DNA from: Diplosphaera chodatii
Lineage: Eukaryota > Chlorophyta > Trebouxiophyceae > Prasiolales > Stichococcaceae
Assembly: GCA_032358165.1 (NCBI GenBank)
Contig: JAALGY010000051.1
Span: forward strand, 558,001-622,000
Direction of reading: 5' to 3'
Length of the DNA stretch: 64,000 nucleotides
Shown here: positions 51,001 to 61,286 of the stretch, one piece after another
How positions within the stretch are numbered: the first letter of the stretch is position 1
Layout of the letters: every line of letters begins with the position of its first letter
Translations under genes and position numbers: made by a program
Notes under the pieces: model-generated
Told to the model about the DNA's origin: nothing
The model's input: the letters and a program-made list of their open reading frames with translations, nothing else
Database searches by the model: none

Positions 51001-52359
51001 GTCCAGCGAGCAATGTGATGCTTCAGCACTTCATGCGGGTCTGCTGAGCCAAAACCCCCTCGGCTGTGCAGGTGGACGGCATCCGTCCGGAGTACATGTC
51101 CGACGTGGAGGGCTTCCTGGGCAACTGGATGAGCCGCTACGGTAGCGACACCGTGCACTACACCCCGCAGCTGCTGGCCTGGACCAACACCTCGGTGCGC
51201 CCATACCAAGCCTGCAGTCACAGCTGATCCGCCAGCAGACCTGAGATTGCAAACGTGGCCATGTTGTCCAGTGCTGCCATCTAAAGCTATTGTCTGCAGT
51301 CGTGCTGCTGAGCAAGTGCCCTCCAGATATGTTGCTGACAGCGGGCAGGTTCCACGTGCTGCAGGCACCGCTGCAGACGGCGGCCAACGCGGCCTTCCTG
51401 GCCAAGGTGTACGCCACCGAGCAGAAGGGCAAGGACAGCGTCGTCAGCTGCTGGGCAGGTGTCCATCACCTCCGCTTCCTGTAGTTGGTCACTTCTGTTT
51501 TCTGTGTGCCACTTGTTGAAGTTAGTGTCAGGCTGCCATGGAGGCGCTGTATGTCCTGAAATCTATGTGGAGCCTCGATGGCTCTGCCCTGTTCAGTAGC
51601 CATGTCATGCCTGTGCCAACCGCATTGTTGCTGCCCGTGCAGAGAGCCAGGCGCGCTACATGCTGGGCATGCGGTTCCGCGGCAACTTCATGGTGGGGCT
51701 GTCGGACAAGAGCCCCAAGCAGCCGCGTGACCGGGCCGCCTCGTGCCCCGTCAACTACCGCACCCCCTGCAATGCCGCGACCGCCGCCATGCCCGACCGG
51801 CCCAACCCCCACGTCATCACCGGCGCACTGGTGAGCGTTGCTCGAATAAGCCTGCAGCGCAATCCATGGCTGCCAACTGATTATCTTGGCCACTGCAGCA
51901 ACAACACAAGTAGCGCTGCTGAGGCAGCTTAGTGCAGGCGCAGCTCGGCAACCCCTTGGCGAGGCGGACTGCTACACCGTTTCGACGAAGTTGTGGCTGA
52001 ATTAGACAGCAAACTCTCCGCAGGTGAATGGACCCGACAGACGCGACAGGTACCACGACCGGCGGAACCACCCCAACTCGGGCATATCGCTCAACAACAA
52101 CGCCGCCTTCACCGGCCTGCTGGCGGCGCTGTCGCAGCAGCCGAAGGATCACTGGAACCAGTGCAATGCACGGCCGAAGTACTTCTGGCAGCCAAGTGCG
52201 TTCCTCGCAGGCAAAGCAGAGCAGCTCTATGCATGCCCATCTTTTTGGTTGGCGTCGCCAGTTGAAGGTCTTGAGATCACCAACATCGTGTGTTGCGCCC
52301 ATGTGGCTGTGTATTGATTGTGTCGTGCTTTGCTTGCAGGCAACTACAATCTGTTCTAG
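45042..52359 (+). CDS. Fusion of a cellulose-synthase-like GT2 enzyme with a degenerate GH9 endoglucanase domain
   Basis: About 28 exons give a protein of roughly 1,120 residues. Exons include 45042-45141, 45316-45543, 45675-45760, 45892-45990, about 46150-46295, 46455-46641, 46761-46853, 47031-47179, 47365-47446, 47581-47659, 47789-47894, 48034-48117, 48240-48354, 48492-48634, 48741-48877, 49030-49125, then the GH9 exons. Two N-terminal membrane helices precede the catalytic domain. Processive GT2 residues are all present: VYVCDDGKDP, VVAVFDADQVARPNFF, GEDTALALEL and QQKSRWCKGG (QxxRW). NGKSANLNNAL and FKVTPK also match. About five more helices follow, then the GH9 domain. The expected product is a beta-1,4-glucan, by family. 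The plant-type zinc finger, plant-conserved region and PilZ domain were not seen. The join between the exons ending 45990 and starting near 46150 is the only one I could not settle; all others keep phase. Confidence 0.85.
49075..52359 (+). other. GH9 (endoglucanase-like) domain of the fusion protein, catalytic residues lost
   Basis: Exons 49030-49125, 49287-49375, 49500-49601, 49728-49854, 50002-50188, 50319-50423, 50576-50657, about 50770-50907, 51072-51194, 51365-51458, 51643-51830, 52024-52195 and 52340-52359. The domain opens GDSFLFYESHRSGVLP and RVPWRGDSGLSDW, as in KORRIGAN-type GH9. Where active enzymes read GGYYDAGD, this reads GGYYDSGV, so the second Asp (the usual catalytic base) is Val. 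In the closing motif, aligned around GPDRRDRYHDRRNHPNSGIS, the catalytic Glu position is Gly. The conserved HHRxS motif is replaced by RDRAAS in KQPRDRAASCP. Overall fold markers such as PMATTTALLSWGLLAFPK, YQDDLAWAAIWLYRLT, LQTAANAAFLAKVYA and NPHVITGALVNGPD are well kept, so the loss looks selective rather than general decay. Confidence 0.8.
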
Positions 52360-53051
52360 ATCGTGGCGGCGGTCAGCGGGGTGGGCCAGCCGCAGCAGGG
52401 CGCCGGCAAAGCCCTGCAGAATTTAGTGCAGCAGCAGGAGCAGCACATCTGGTTCCCTTCATACTCAGAGCTGGTCAAGCATGAAATCACGTGCGCTGCA
52501 ACATATCTGCAGCACACAAGTCGCAGTGCTACCGTCGTGGAAGGGAGTTGTCGACCTGTACAGACGCGCCCTAGATGACAGTTAGATAGTTGTTTTGCAG
52601 AACTGAGTCACTTGACGGTTGACAGGAGTGCTCATTAGGAGCCTCCGCTGGGGTGTACCGTACGACATCGATTGGTTGCAGAGGGTGCCTGCACTGCTTA
52701 GGTTTGGAGCGGCAAAGCTGTCTTGCAACTTCAGGGCCTGATGCGGAGCGTTGGCAGACTTTTGTGTGTTTGTTGGCTGCGCTTGTTATCTCTCCCAGGG
52801 CCATGGCGCGACCTCCTGGGCGGCGTTGGTGCTGCTGCATTGATACTCGAGTGACTGGTCTTCTTTCTCAGCATCCTGCGTGTCTGTGCACCTTCAATTC
52901 AATTTGTAATATGCAAGTGTGTCATCAAGACAAGCATACAGATCATACTGCTGCCACCTACTTCCTGTACATGCAACGAGCTTCCCAACCTCGGTATGTC
53001 TGAGGTTGTTGACCACATGGTACCTCACAGATGGACCGCAAGTCACTTGCA
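52360..53051. other. Convergent 3' region
   Basis: Between the TAG of the fusion gene and the stop of the DUF89 gene. A short open frame directly after the TAG (52363-52484) is Gln-rich but begins inside the presumed 3' untranslated region; no gene recognised. Confidence 0.4.
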
Positions 53052-55141
53052 TCATGTTGCTGGGTCAAACTTGCAAACGATGTCATACAGCCGGCCATTG
53101 AGCTCTGCGGCCACCTCGGGATGCTTGATCATGCCCAGCTTCAGCGCATCAACCCTGAAGCGGGCTCGGAGGTTGGTCTCAATCGAGCGGCCCATGCCCT
53201 CAAGGACGACCAAGTCTGTATCCTGCGCCACCGCTGCAACCCCCGACGACACCTGTGCCACGGTTTATGAACCTTGCACTGGAGCTGCATGCTGTGGCAG
53301 AGCTTCACCTCTGGCAACCATCGCTCTCACCACGTCATGCACCAGCCAACAGCACTACGCACATGCGTACCTGACGCAGGTCAATGACACACATGTCGGT
53401 GCCTGTCGACACCACCTGCAGGGTCCCCTCTGCAAGCGCATGTTGCAGCGTCACATCTGCTGCCGCGGCCTCCTTGACTACCTGCGTTGAGCACCAGCAG
53501 CTGCTGCGTGCACTGCAGCAATGGATCATGGCAGCATCCTGCTACAGCATTCACACACGGCAGGTTGTTGAGCCTTGCACCTGCTGCAGCTCGGCTGCAG
53601 TGATGTCGTTGATGGAGGGCGTCTCATTCGCTGCAAGGCTGACACTCGTGCCACGGCGTATCAGCTCTCTGGCGAAAGGCAGGATGCCTGCAGGGTGCAA
53701 ACACCGCCCAACCTCCGATGCGCTGCGGGATGAACTGCACAAGCACTTGCAATGCAATTGCACAGGGAGCTGAGTTCAGCGCGCACCTAGCACAGCGTCA
53801 GAGCCAGCGTTGTCCAGGAAGACGATAGCATGTTTGTGCGGCTGAGGCCTTGTAAGCGCATCCATTGCAGCATCCAGATCGTCCACTGCCCAGGGCCGAC
53901 TGACCAGGCCGTCTACGGTCTGCCGAAACGGCACCTGCGGCAGAGGTCACACAGGCCTGGTCCCTGCACATTGTTGCTTGTGAAAGACACATCGTGGGCT
54001 TTGACCAACGACTTAGCTGACGGTCATAGCCTACATCTCTGCGATGTTCACGGGTATGTGGCGGCAAATGAAGGCCACCCACCCCGCCAACAGCATTGAA
54101 GAGCTGACTGCTTGCGGCGGCGCCCAGGTCAAAAATGTTCCCGGCGAAGACGCCCCGCAATGCGGCCTCCATGCGCTCACGCGGATCTGAAACGGCGTCA
54201 AGATCCCTGACGGCACAGCCAACGTCAATTCAACCTGCAATCGCAGTGATGACTGTGCAAAAGCCTCAACAGCGCAGAGCACAGGTGACAGCCGCATGAG
54301 GATGGCCATAGCAAAGGACGTATATACACCTGATGACAGTCGGGAGCAAGGCCAGCGCCTTTGCATTCTCCTCCGCCTTCACTGTTCGAAAGGCATCCTG
54401 AAAGCCTTCTGCCCTCAAGCACCGGTCCCTGCCCATGCACATGACCCTCGAATGCGACCTGCCCTTGCTCCATGTTGGGACTGTGGTCAGAGAGCCGTCA
54501 GGTTGACAATGACACAGCATGCCATCACATACCTGAGAGCGGACAGGCTGATGCAATTGACTGGTTCCGGCTCGAAGCCAGGCAGCGATGCGGTTGGATT
54601 GGCAGCAATACGCTGTAGCAGTGCCTCATATGACATGACGAACCGCTGCACTGCCTCCTGCTCCATAAGCCGATCAGAACATCTGTAAGCTTGTGTGCTG
54701 CTTCGGTAGGCGGTTCTGCTGCTGTTTCTTTGTGCATTACCCAACTCCAGCGCGATGCACCTGGCGGCTGCTGTCTGGCACTTCTGGGTCGGATAGCGCC
54801 ATGCGCTGGAACTGTGGGATGCTCTTCCTGCATGAGAATTTTGGATCAGGGCGTTCACTTCACTTCTCATGGTTACATAGATATTTCCCAGCAACAGAGC
54901 CCCACCTGAACACCTCCAGCCAGTCTGCCAGTGTAGGCTTGCCGGGCTCAGACCTGCACAGATCATGGACCACATGAAGTAAAGGGTGCTGAGCGTAGGC
55001 AATGCTCACACCAGCACTCTGGAAGCTTTGTCAGAAGAATCATCACCTCTTCGCAGTATAGTCGAAAGTGTGCGGTCGGTACCCATCCAATAGCAGTGGA
55101 AACTGCACAAGGTGCGGCGCTTCCACCTGCTTCACAGCCAT
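53052..55141 (-). CDS. DUF89/ARMT1-fold metal-dependent phosphatase (4'-phosphopantetheine phosphatase type)
   Basis: A stand-alone homologue of the C-terminal domain of plant pantothenate kinase 2 and of Arabidopsis At2g17340-type proteins, which remove phosphate from damaged or surplus 4'-phosphopantetheine. The ATG at 55139-55141 gives MAVKQVEAPHLVQFPLLLDG. The exons then run: SEPGKPTLADWLEVFRWGSV (about 54955), RFVMSYEALLQRIAANPTAS (about 54640-54560), FRTVKAEENAKALALLP (about 54385), MEAALRGVFAGNIFDLGAAA (about 54170-54110), VPFRQTVDGLVSRPWAVDDL and IVFLDNAGSDAVL (53930-53805), GILPFARELIRRGTSVSLAA and NETPSINDITAAELQQ (53695-53580), GTDMCVIDLRQ (about 53400), LVVLEGMGRSIETNLRARFR through LYDIVCKFDPAT (53250-53052). 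The metal-binding DNAGSD motif is intact. There is no kinase domain. Confidence 0.83.
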
Positions 55142-55893
55142 TGCACCAGACCACAATTTTCTTCTGTGGCAACAAACCGTACTGTAGGACTATGCTGATC
55201 AGCTCAGCGTGCAAGCAACTGCAAACAATATTCAGGTGCAGCGCCGGCAGCTAGGTCAGCAATGCGCTGCCGCAACAACCCTTCACAAAGATCAATGCGA
55301 TCTACCGGTGACGCAATGCCATCCCAGTGCTTCGTAGTTTCTACGTTGTCAGCTGTATAAGCGCAGGCTTTGCAAGCGAAAACATGAAGGGCTGTCCGCT
55401 TCAATGCATGGATTGCAGCAAAGATGCCCCGTGCTCCAGATGGGGCACGCCAGCGAGCCACCATCAGATGCAAGGTGTTGCCGGTCCTGCTGCAATGTCG
55501 CTTCTGACGTGTGTGTGTGTGTGTGAAGTGTGCATCGCGTCATTGCACTTTCCTCGCATCTGCTGGAGGACGGAGAAGTGCGATGGCAGCGGCGTCATAC
55601 CGCGGTTGCCAGCGCAGAGGCAGGTCCAGTCCTCATATTCAAAGACCTTGTCTCAAATGTTCACACCACCAGGAGTTTTGCTCTCAAACAAGCAATTCAA
55701 TGCATGTGTACACAAGGCCGCTTGCACAGCTGCATCCTCTCATATAGTAGGTACGGGTAGAGTTTTCGACTCTGCAACCTAAAGGCTACACATGTACATT
55801 GCCTTGGCCCTAAGAAAGCAGCATCCAGCACCCGGAGCTCGACCCGCAGCCGCCCATCCGCAGCCCTTGAATACCCCCAGATGCACTCCGAGC
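55142..55893. other. Intergenic stretch with an unassigned exon-like piece and a TG repeat
   Basis: On the minus strand, about 55565-55650 reads FEYEDWTCLCAGNRGMTPLP after an acceptor-like site, and 55210-55380 stays open with several cysteines (ACKACAYTADNVETTKHW…). I could not join these to anything or to the DUF89 gene. They may be exons of a small unidentified gene or untranslated leader of the DUF89 gene. A (TG)n run lies at 55509-55525. Confidence 0.3.
55509..55525. repeat. TG dinucleotide microsatellite
   Basis: About eight TG/GT units in a row in a presumed non-coding stretch. Confidence 0.7.
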
Positions 55894-57347
55894 TCACAGC
55901 CCCGCGGCCGCCAGAATCTCCTCCGGCTCTGCGTGTGCGCCTGTCGCCGGGTCGTAGTGCGACCAGACCAGCTCCCGCCCCTTGAACAGGAAGGCGCCGC
56001 CCTGCTGGTAGGCCTGCAGGGATAGCCACGGTCCAGCATCCAGTGCGTCATGCATGGTGTTCATGATTCGAATTGCTACAACATGCCGAGATATGTAGTG
56101 TATAGTTTCGGGGTCCTCCTTGATTAACCCCATGCCAAGTAGGTCACCTGGCCCTGCTTCGTTGGGATCCAGGGCTTCCAGTTGGCCAGCGCCTCCCGAG
56201 CGCCTGCGAGGCCATCCTTGCGTAGCCTCTTCGAAAGCGTCAGAGGAGTCTGCATGGCAGACCTACTGTTCAGATATGCTGTGGGACGCGAGCCCAAAGT
56301 GCAGCAACACACTGCAAATTGGTTGCGGACCTCACCGCCGGATCTGGCCTGAGAAGAACCACATCACGACGTTCACAGCGAGGTAGCACGCAAGCAGCCC
56401 TCACCCGTGGGTCAAAGAATGTGGCAATGGGCCCCGTGTTCTTGAGCTCCAGCTTGTCGTACGTCACGTTCTCCGGGTCTGCCAGCAGCAGCTCCGGCGG
56501 AAATTCTGTCAGCTCAGCAAACTCCAGGCCGCGCTCTGGCGGCCCCATGCTGACCTGCAGGCAGCCAGCCCTGGAGATGCCCTGTCTCCTCCTCCGCATG
56601 GCATGCTAAACACGAGCGCCGTGACATGGCAACTGGATTCACATGATCCACTTCTGGTAACTGCGCAGCTCAGACCCCGGGGTCGAGCCGCGGCACAGCG
56701 CCAACTCACCAGGTACAGCTTGTAGCCTGCTTCCCGCAGCTTTGGCAGGACCTGCCGCCGCAAGTCGCGTGCCAGCTCCTGGCAGAAGTTGCAGCCTGTG
56801 CATGGTGTGCCTCAGCTCAGGAAGTTACTGATGTTAAACTGGTGGTTCTCTTTCAGTGTTGCACGCAGCAATGCAGCATCTGGCTAAACACGCACCCATA
56901 GAGCGCGCAAACACCAGGAAGGCACGGTCGTCCTCTCCCCAAAGATCTGTGATAGATACCTGCTTCTGATCGGACACCAGCCAGACCTGCATGCATGACC
57001 AAGCATGGCGCAGCTGCTTGTCCCGTGCCAGGCATGGACGACAGCAGTCAAACTGCTGTGGCCGGCAGAGACTTGCGAGAATTTCACACCTTAACACCGT
57101 CTAGTCGCTCATACTTGTCGCTGGCTGTCTGCTGCGCGCCGCTGGCTGCGGAAGACCACCGCACCCCCATCCTGCGCCCGTGCTGCTGTTGCCGATGCTG
57201 CCAGCTTCTGGGCGTGGTTGGAGCACAATGTCGCAGTGTGGCGGCTGTAGATGCTGGCAGGGGCCTGCTGCTCGTCAGTCTGCCTGCGCACGCAGATTGC
57301 TGTAACTGCACCTTGTGTGACGTTGCATGCATCGTGCGTGTGAGCAT
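55894..57347 (-). CDS. Peroxiredoxin-like 2 (PRXL2/FAM213, AhpC-TSA-like) protein, probably plastid
   Basis: A thioredoxin-fold antioxidant protein of the prostamide/prostaglandin F synthase-like family. From the ATG at 57345-57347 a basic, Ser/Ala/Thr-rich leader of about 60 residues (LTRTMHATSHKVQLQQSACA…) looks like a transit peptide. The domain then runs VWLVSDQKQVSITDLWGEDD and FLVFARSMG (56990-56895), CNFCQELARDLRRQVLPKLR (56800-56735), VSMGPPERGLEFAELTEFPP and LLADPENVTYDKLELKNTG (56555-56405), a segment KRLRKDGLAGAREALANWKP (about 56230-56170), and AYQQGGAFLFKGRELVWSHY through EEILAAAGL, with the stop at 55894-55896. The two-cysteine motif CNFC is present, split from the preceding GxxFARSMG by an intron. 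Substrate is not deducible from sequence. Confidence 0.78.
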
Positions 57348-57714
57348 GCCACAGTTGTGTATCACGAAGCTCCGCTGGATCATATGACGTGTCTGTATGT
57401 GAGTTCCAACCCTTGAAACTCTAGACACAAAGTGCAGACACACGAATGCCCCTGCGGGGCGGGGGCAACAGAACCTGCATGTGCACGTGCAGCTCAGTCT
57501 CGGTACTGACAGAACGAGAAGGCATGATCTCATGCATACACCGCCAACAACATACACCAAGGCGGTCTAGAGATACTTGAACAGATCTGTGCGCGACCGC
57601 AGCAACGAAGTACACAGCCAGTGCACTACATGAGCCATGTCGCATGCCGCACACCACCATAGCCTCAGTCCCTGCAGCCTCACACATGCAGAGTCCTCAC
57701 TGTGCACCCTGCAT

Positions 57715-60700
57715 ATGAGGGCTCCATGCAGAGCATTCCGACGCCAGGTGCAACGACACTGCGACAGCAGAGAGTCTGCCCAGCTCTGCCAGCAGCCACT
57801 GAGATCGCGCAGTTGTAACATGACCACAAACGCCTTGGAGACAGAAGCGCAGCCGGCGGCTGCAGAGGCGGACCAAGAGCCACAGCGCTGCAAGATCTGT
57901 ACCATCGTGACGGCGACCAGTGTGCGCGACGCAGTGCGGGAATGTGCCGAGGCGGCCACCTGCGGTGCAGACATCGTGGAGCTGCGGCTCGACTTCCTGG
58001 ACGCTTTGGACCCGCAGGTGAGGGTCGGAGGACACTCGATGCTGGTGATCGCGCCGGGCAGCTGCCATGCTGTGACTGCTGCACTCCTAGATGGCATTGA
58101 TTGCATGTGTGCTGGATGCTGTTTCCAGGGCTGATCAATGCGAGCTGATGGTCTAAAGTGCCTGCAGGAGGACTTGCCACAGCTGCTGGCCGCTTGTCAG
58201 CTGCCCTGCATCGTGACATGCCGGCCGTCATGGGAAGGGTGCGCGGCACAGCTCTACTGCGGCATGTCGGGCTATGCTGCTGTTACCCTTTCGTTCTGTG
58301 ACAGATGCTGCAGCACCTGCCACTGCCTGCAGGGGCCAGTACGATGGAGATGAGGCGCGCAGGCTGGCGATTTTGAAGTTTGCCACCGTCCTCGGCGCCG
58401 ACTTTGTGGATGTGGAGCTCAAGGCAGCCCCCTTCTTCTTTGCTGGTGAGCTCAGGACCAAAGGTGTCCAGAGAGGCACCTCATGGCTAGCACCACATGC
58501 CGCACCACACAGCGCAGTTCTGCAGAAGCTTGCCCACCTAGTAAGGCAGCGTCTGCACCCCGCTCGAGCTGCTGATGCCCGCGGACTCGCAGGCGGCGGA
58601 GAGGTCCAGGGGAAGACAAAGGTCATCGTGTCGTACCATGACTTCGAGGAGACGCCGGACGACGAGACGCTGCGCAACCTGGTGGACGCGATGTTCGGGT
58701 GCGGCGGCGACATCGCCAAGGTCGCCGCCACTGCCACGGACATCTCCGACTCCGCGCGCATGCTGCAGCTCCTCAAGAACCAACAAGGTGTCCCTCAGAT
58801 GTTGTTGGCGTCACCACATCATCGTGTATGCGTGCTTCTGGAGGTCGGCAAGACTTCAGGTCTTGCGGCAAGGCGTCCGTCCGCCTCATGATCCGCAAGC
58901 GAGCGCCTCAGCTGAGCTGAGCTTCGCTGGAATGATGTCACTCTGGCGGCAGGGCCGACAATTGCATTGTCGATGGGTGAGCGGGGCTTGCCGGCGCGGC
59001 TGCTGGCCCCCAAATACGGTGCATTCCTCACCTTTGGCGCCCTGCGTGCCGGAAAAGAGAGCGCTCCAGGTATGGATGGTACTTTCTTGGGGTCTATCTG
59101 CATCATGCCGGGCATGTCAAGTATTTGGACTCTCAGCATGCCATCACGGTTCACGGGGCTGCAACGCCTCAGCTTTGTCTGAAAATTCGCAGGCCAGCCC
59201 ACAGTCAACCAGCTGATCACCATGTACCGGTTGCACGAGCAGACAGCAGCGACCCAGGTGGGTCTGTCATACTGATTCAACTGCGTGCTGCTGCTTCGGT
59301 GTGCAACCAACACGCTGTCGAGGAAGCGTGGCCATCTGCAGGTGTTTGGTGTGGTCGGCAACCCGGTGGTCCACAGCCGCAGCCCCGCGCTGCACAACGC
59401 AGCCTTTGCGGCCACCGGATTTGACGCCGTGTACCTGCCCCTGCTGGTGGACGACATGCAGCGCTTCCTTGGTGCATTCAGCGACATCAGCGGCCTCAGC
59501 GTCACCATTCCCCACAAGGTACGTTCAAGTCAACAGTCATGAGATGACCTTGTTAGAGGGATTCGCCTGGAAACATACACCACCCACCACCTAGCATGCA
59601 CAGCCGTGTCGTGCATGACGCTGCAGTGCTTTGGTCATCTTTAGTAAGCAGAATTCTGCCCCACATTCGCACAGGCAGCAGCCCTCGCAGCAGCAGCAGA
59701 GAAGGACGAAGTTGCTGAGAAGATTGGTGCAGCGAACACACTCGTGCGGCGGCCGGATGGCTCCTTGGCAGCCTACAATACCGACTGGAGTGCTGCCATC
59801 TCTGCAATAGAGCGCGGCATGAACAGCGCGGCAGGTGGAGGTGCGGAAGCTGGCTGTGCGCGACAACCGCTTGTGACAGGCCAGCACCGCTTGCGGATCA
59901 ATGGGGTCTGCCACAGCAGTGCAGACAAGCATGTCGATGTGTTTATGCCGTGAACTTGCAGCCAGCGGTAGCAGCAGCAGCGGCGGCGGCAGCTCGCCCT
60001 TGACAGGGAAGAAGGTGCTGGTGCTGGGGGTTGGCGGCGCAGGGCGAGCCATCGCTTTCGGCGCCGTGCAGGCTGGCGCGGAGGTGATATGTAATTCACC
60101 GCCTCATTGCCGTGGTGTCGTGTGCAATCACACTGACGTGTGTGGTGCCGCATGCCCAAACATGTAGAGAGCATGGAAGTTCAGGAGCCCAATGCTGCAC
60201 GGACGCAGGTGATTCTAGCCAACAGGAGCCGCGGGAAGGCTGACGACTTGGCAGCAGCAATGGGCGGCAGCACCTCTGTAGCCAGCCTGGAGGACGTGGC
60301 CGCAGGTCTGCACGAAGTGGGAAAGGCTGCTGCGAGTACACTGCGTGCTGTCTCGATACGTCCAGTCTCAGCAAGTCTGGAGAGGCAGCTACAATTGTGA
60401 TCCTGCATTGCAATCTGGCGGTCGCAGGCTCAGTGTCAGCAGATGTGCTGGTGAACACCACATCAGTCGGCATGCATCCAGCCGAGGACCAGTCGCCAGT
60501 GGCCGCGACCGCGCTGGCGCAGTTCAGCGTTGTGTTTGATGCAATCTACACGCCGCTGGAGACGCAGCTGTTGAAGGTGGGCATTGAGCTTACAACTCAA
60601 CTGCAGTCTCGTGTGGCATACAAAGCCAGGCCCAGCGTATGCCTGCATCAACACACCCGCTGAGTCTAGACCCTACATTCCTGCGCTGCCGCAGGATGCA

Positions 60701-60841
60701 AAGGCAGCGGGGTGCACGCCCATCAGTGGCTTGGAAATGTTTGTCGGCCAGGCTGCAGATCAGTTCAAGCTGTTCACAGGGAAAGAGGCGCCAGTCGACC
60801 TCATGCGCCAGACAGTCCTAGACAGCCTTGCGAAGCGGTAG
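57715..60841 (+). CDS. DHQ-SDH: Bifunctional 3-dehydroquinate dehydratase / shikimate dehydrogenase
   Basis: Carries out steps three and four of the plastid shikimate pathway, giving shikimate for aromatic amino acids. The type I dehydratase half: KICTIVTATSVRDAVRECAE and DIVELRLDFLDAL (57880-58015), QLPCIVTCRPSWEG (58198-58239), GADFVDVELKAAP (about 58400), VIVSYHDFEETPDDETL with the catalytic His (58624-58675), and GDIAKVAATATDISD with the Schiff-base Lys (58705-58755). The dehydrogenase half: FGVVGNPVVHSRSPALHNAA (59343-59405), SGLSVTIPHK, AEKIGAANTLVRRPDGS and YNTDW (59670-59800), the NADP-binding KKVLVLGVGGAGRAIAFGAV (60010-60075), ANRSRGKADDLAAAM, VLVNTTSVGMHP, GLEMFVGQAADQFKLFTG and the stop at 60839-60841. 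The fusion order is that of land plants. The frame is open upstream to an ATG at 57637; the Arg/Ser-rich stretch before MTTNALE (57820) suits a plastid transit peptide, so I start at 57715. Confidence 0.93.
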
Positions 60842-61286
60842 GGTTTACATGGTAGCTGCAGCATGCAGGATCTGGATGCCTGCCTGTTTTCTCATGGCGT
60901 ACGTCTCTCGGGACACTGCCATTGCAGCAGAGACTTCGCTAAACCCTGCCCACTGCCTATAGACTGAACAAAGCGAAGGGCGCAGATGAAACCATTGGCT
61001 TGCGCAACAAACAAATTGCTGAAAACCGCATGAGGCTGTAGCTGATTGTACAGGGTCTTGCCCGCCAGCAGGGCAGCATCAAGTTGTTTATTGTCCTGCT
61101 ACGGTACCATCTGCGCTGTACGCTGTGACAACAGTGCTGCATCGAGCTCGTGCATTTGCACTGCTGCTGCTGTGTTAGGCTGCAGAAGCCCAGCTAAGTG
61201 CACATCTGCACATGATGAGAGTAGCATGGCCAGTGCAGTGGACAGACAGTATCCCGTGATCACCACAGACCCTTGCGCACTTGGCC
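60842..61286. other. Convergent 3' region
   Basis: Between the DHQ-SDH stop (+) and the acyltransferase stop (-). No exon recognised. Confidence 0.4.

Noticed and set aside
49030..52359. GH9 domain as a separate KORRIGAN-like gene with its own N-terminal anchor
   Set aside because: The exon carrying the helix joins in phase with the preceding synthase exon (48741-48877, split Gly codon), has no nearby initiating ATG in frame, and no stop codon separates the halves. RNA evidence would still be the final test.
52363..52578. Gln-rich frame right after the fusion gene's stop
   Set aside because: The phase-matched splice into 52340-52359 ends the protein at the TAG; the frame has no independent support.
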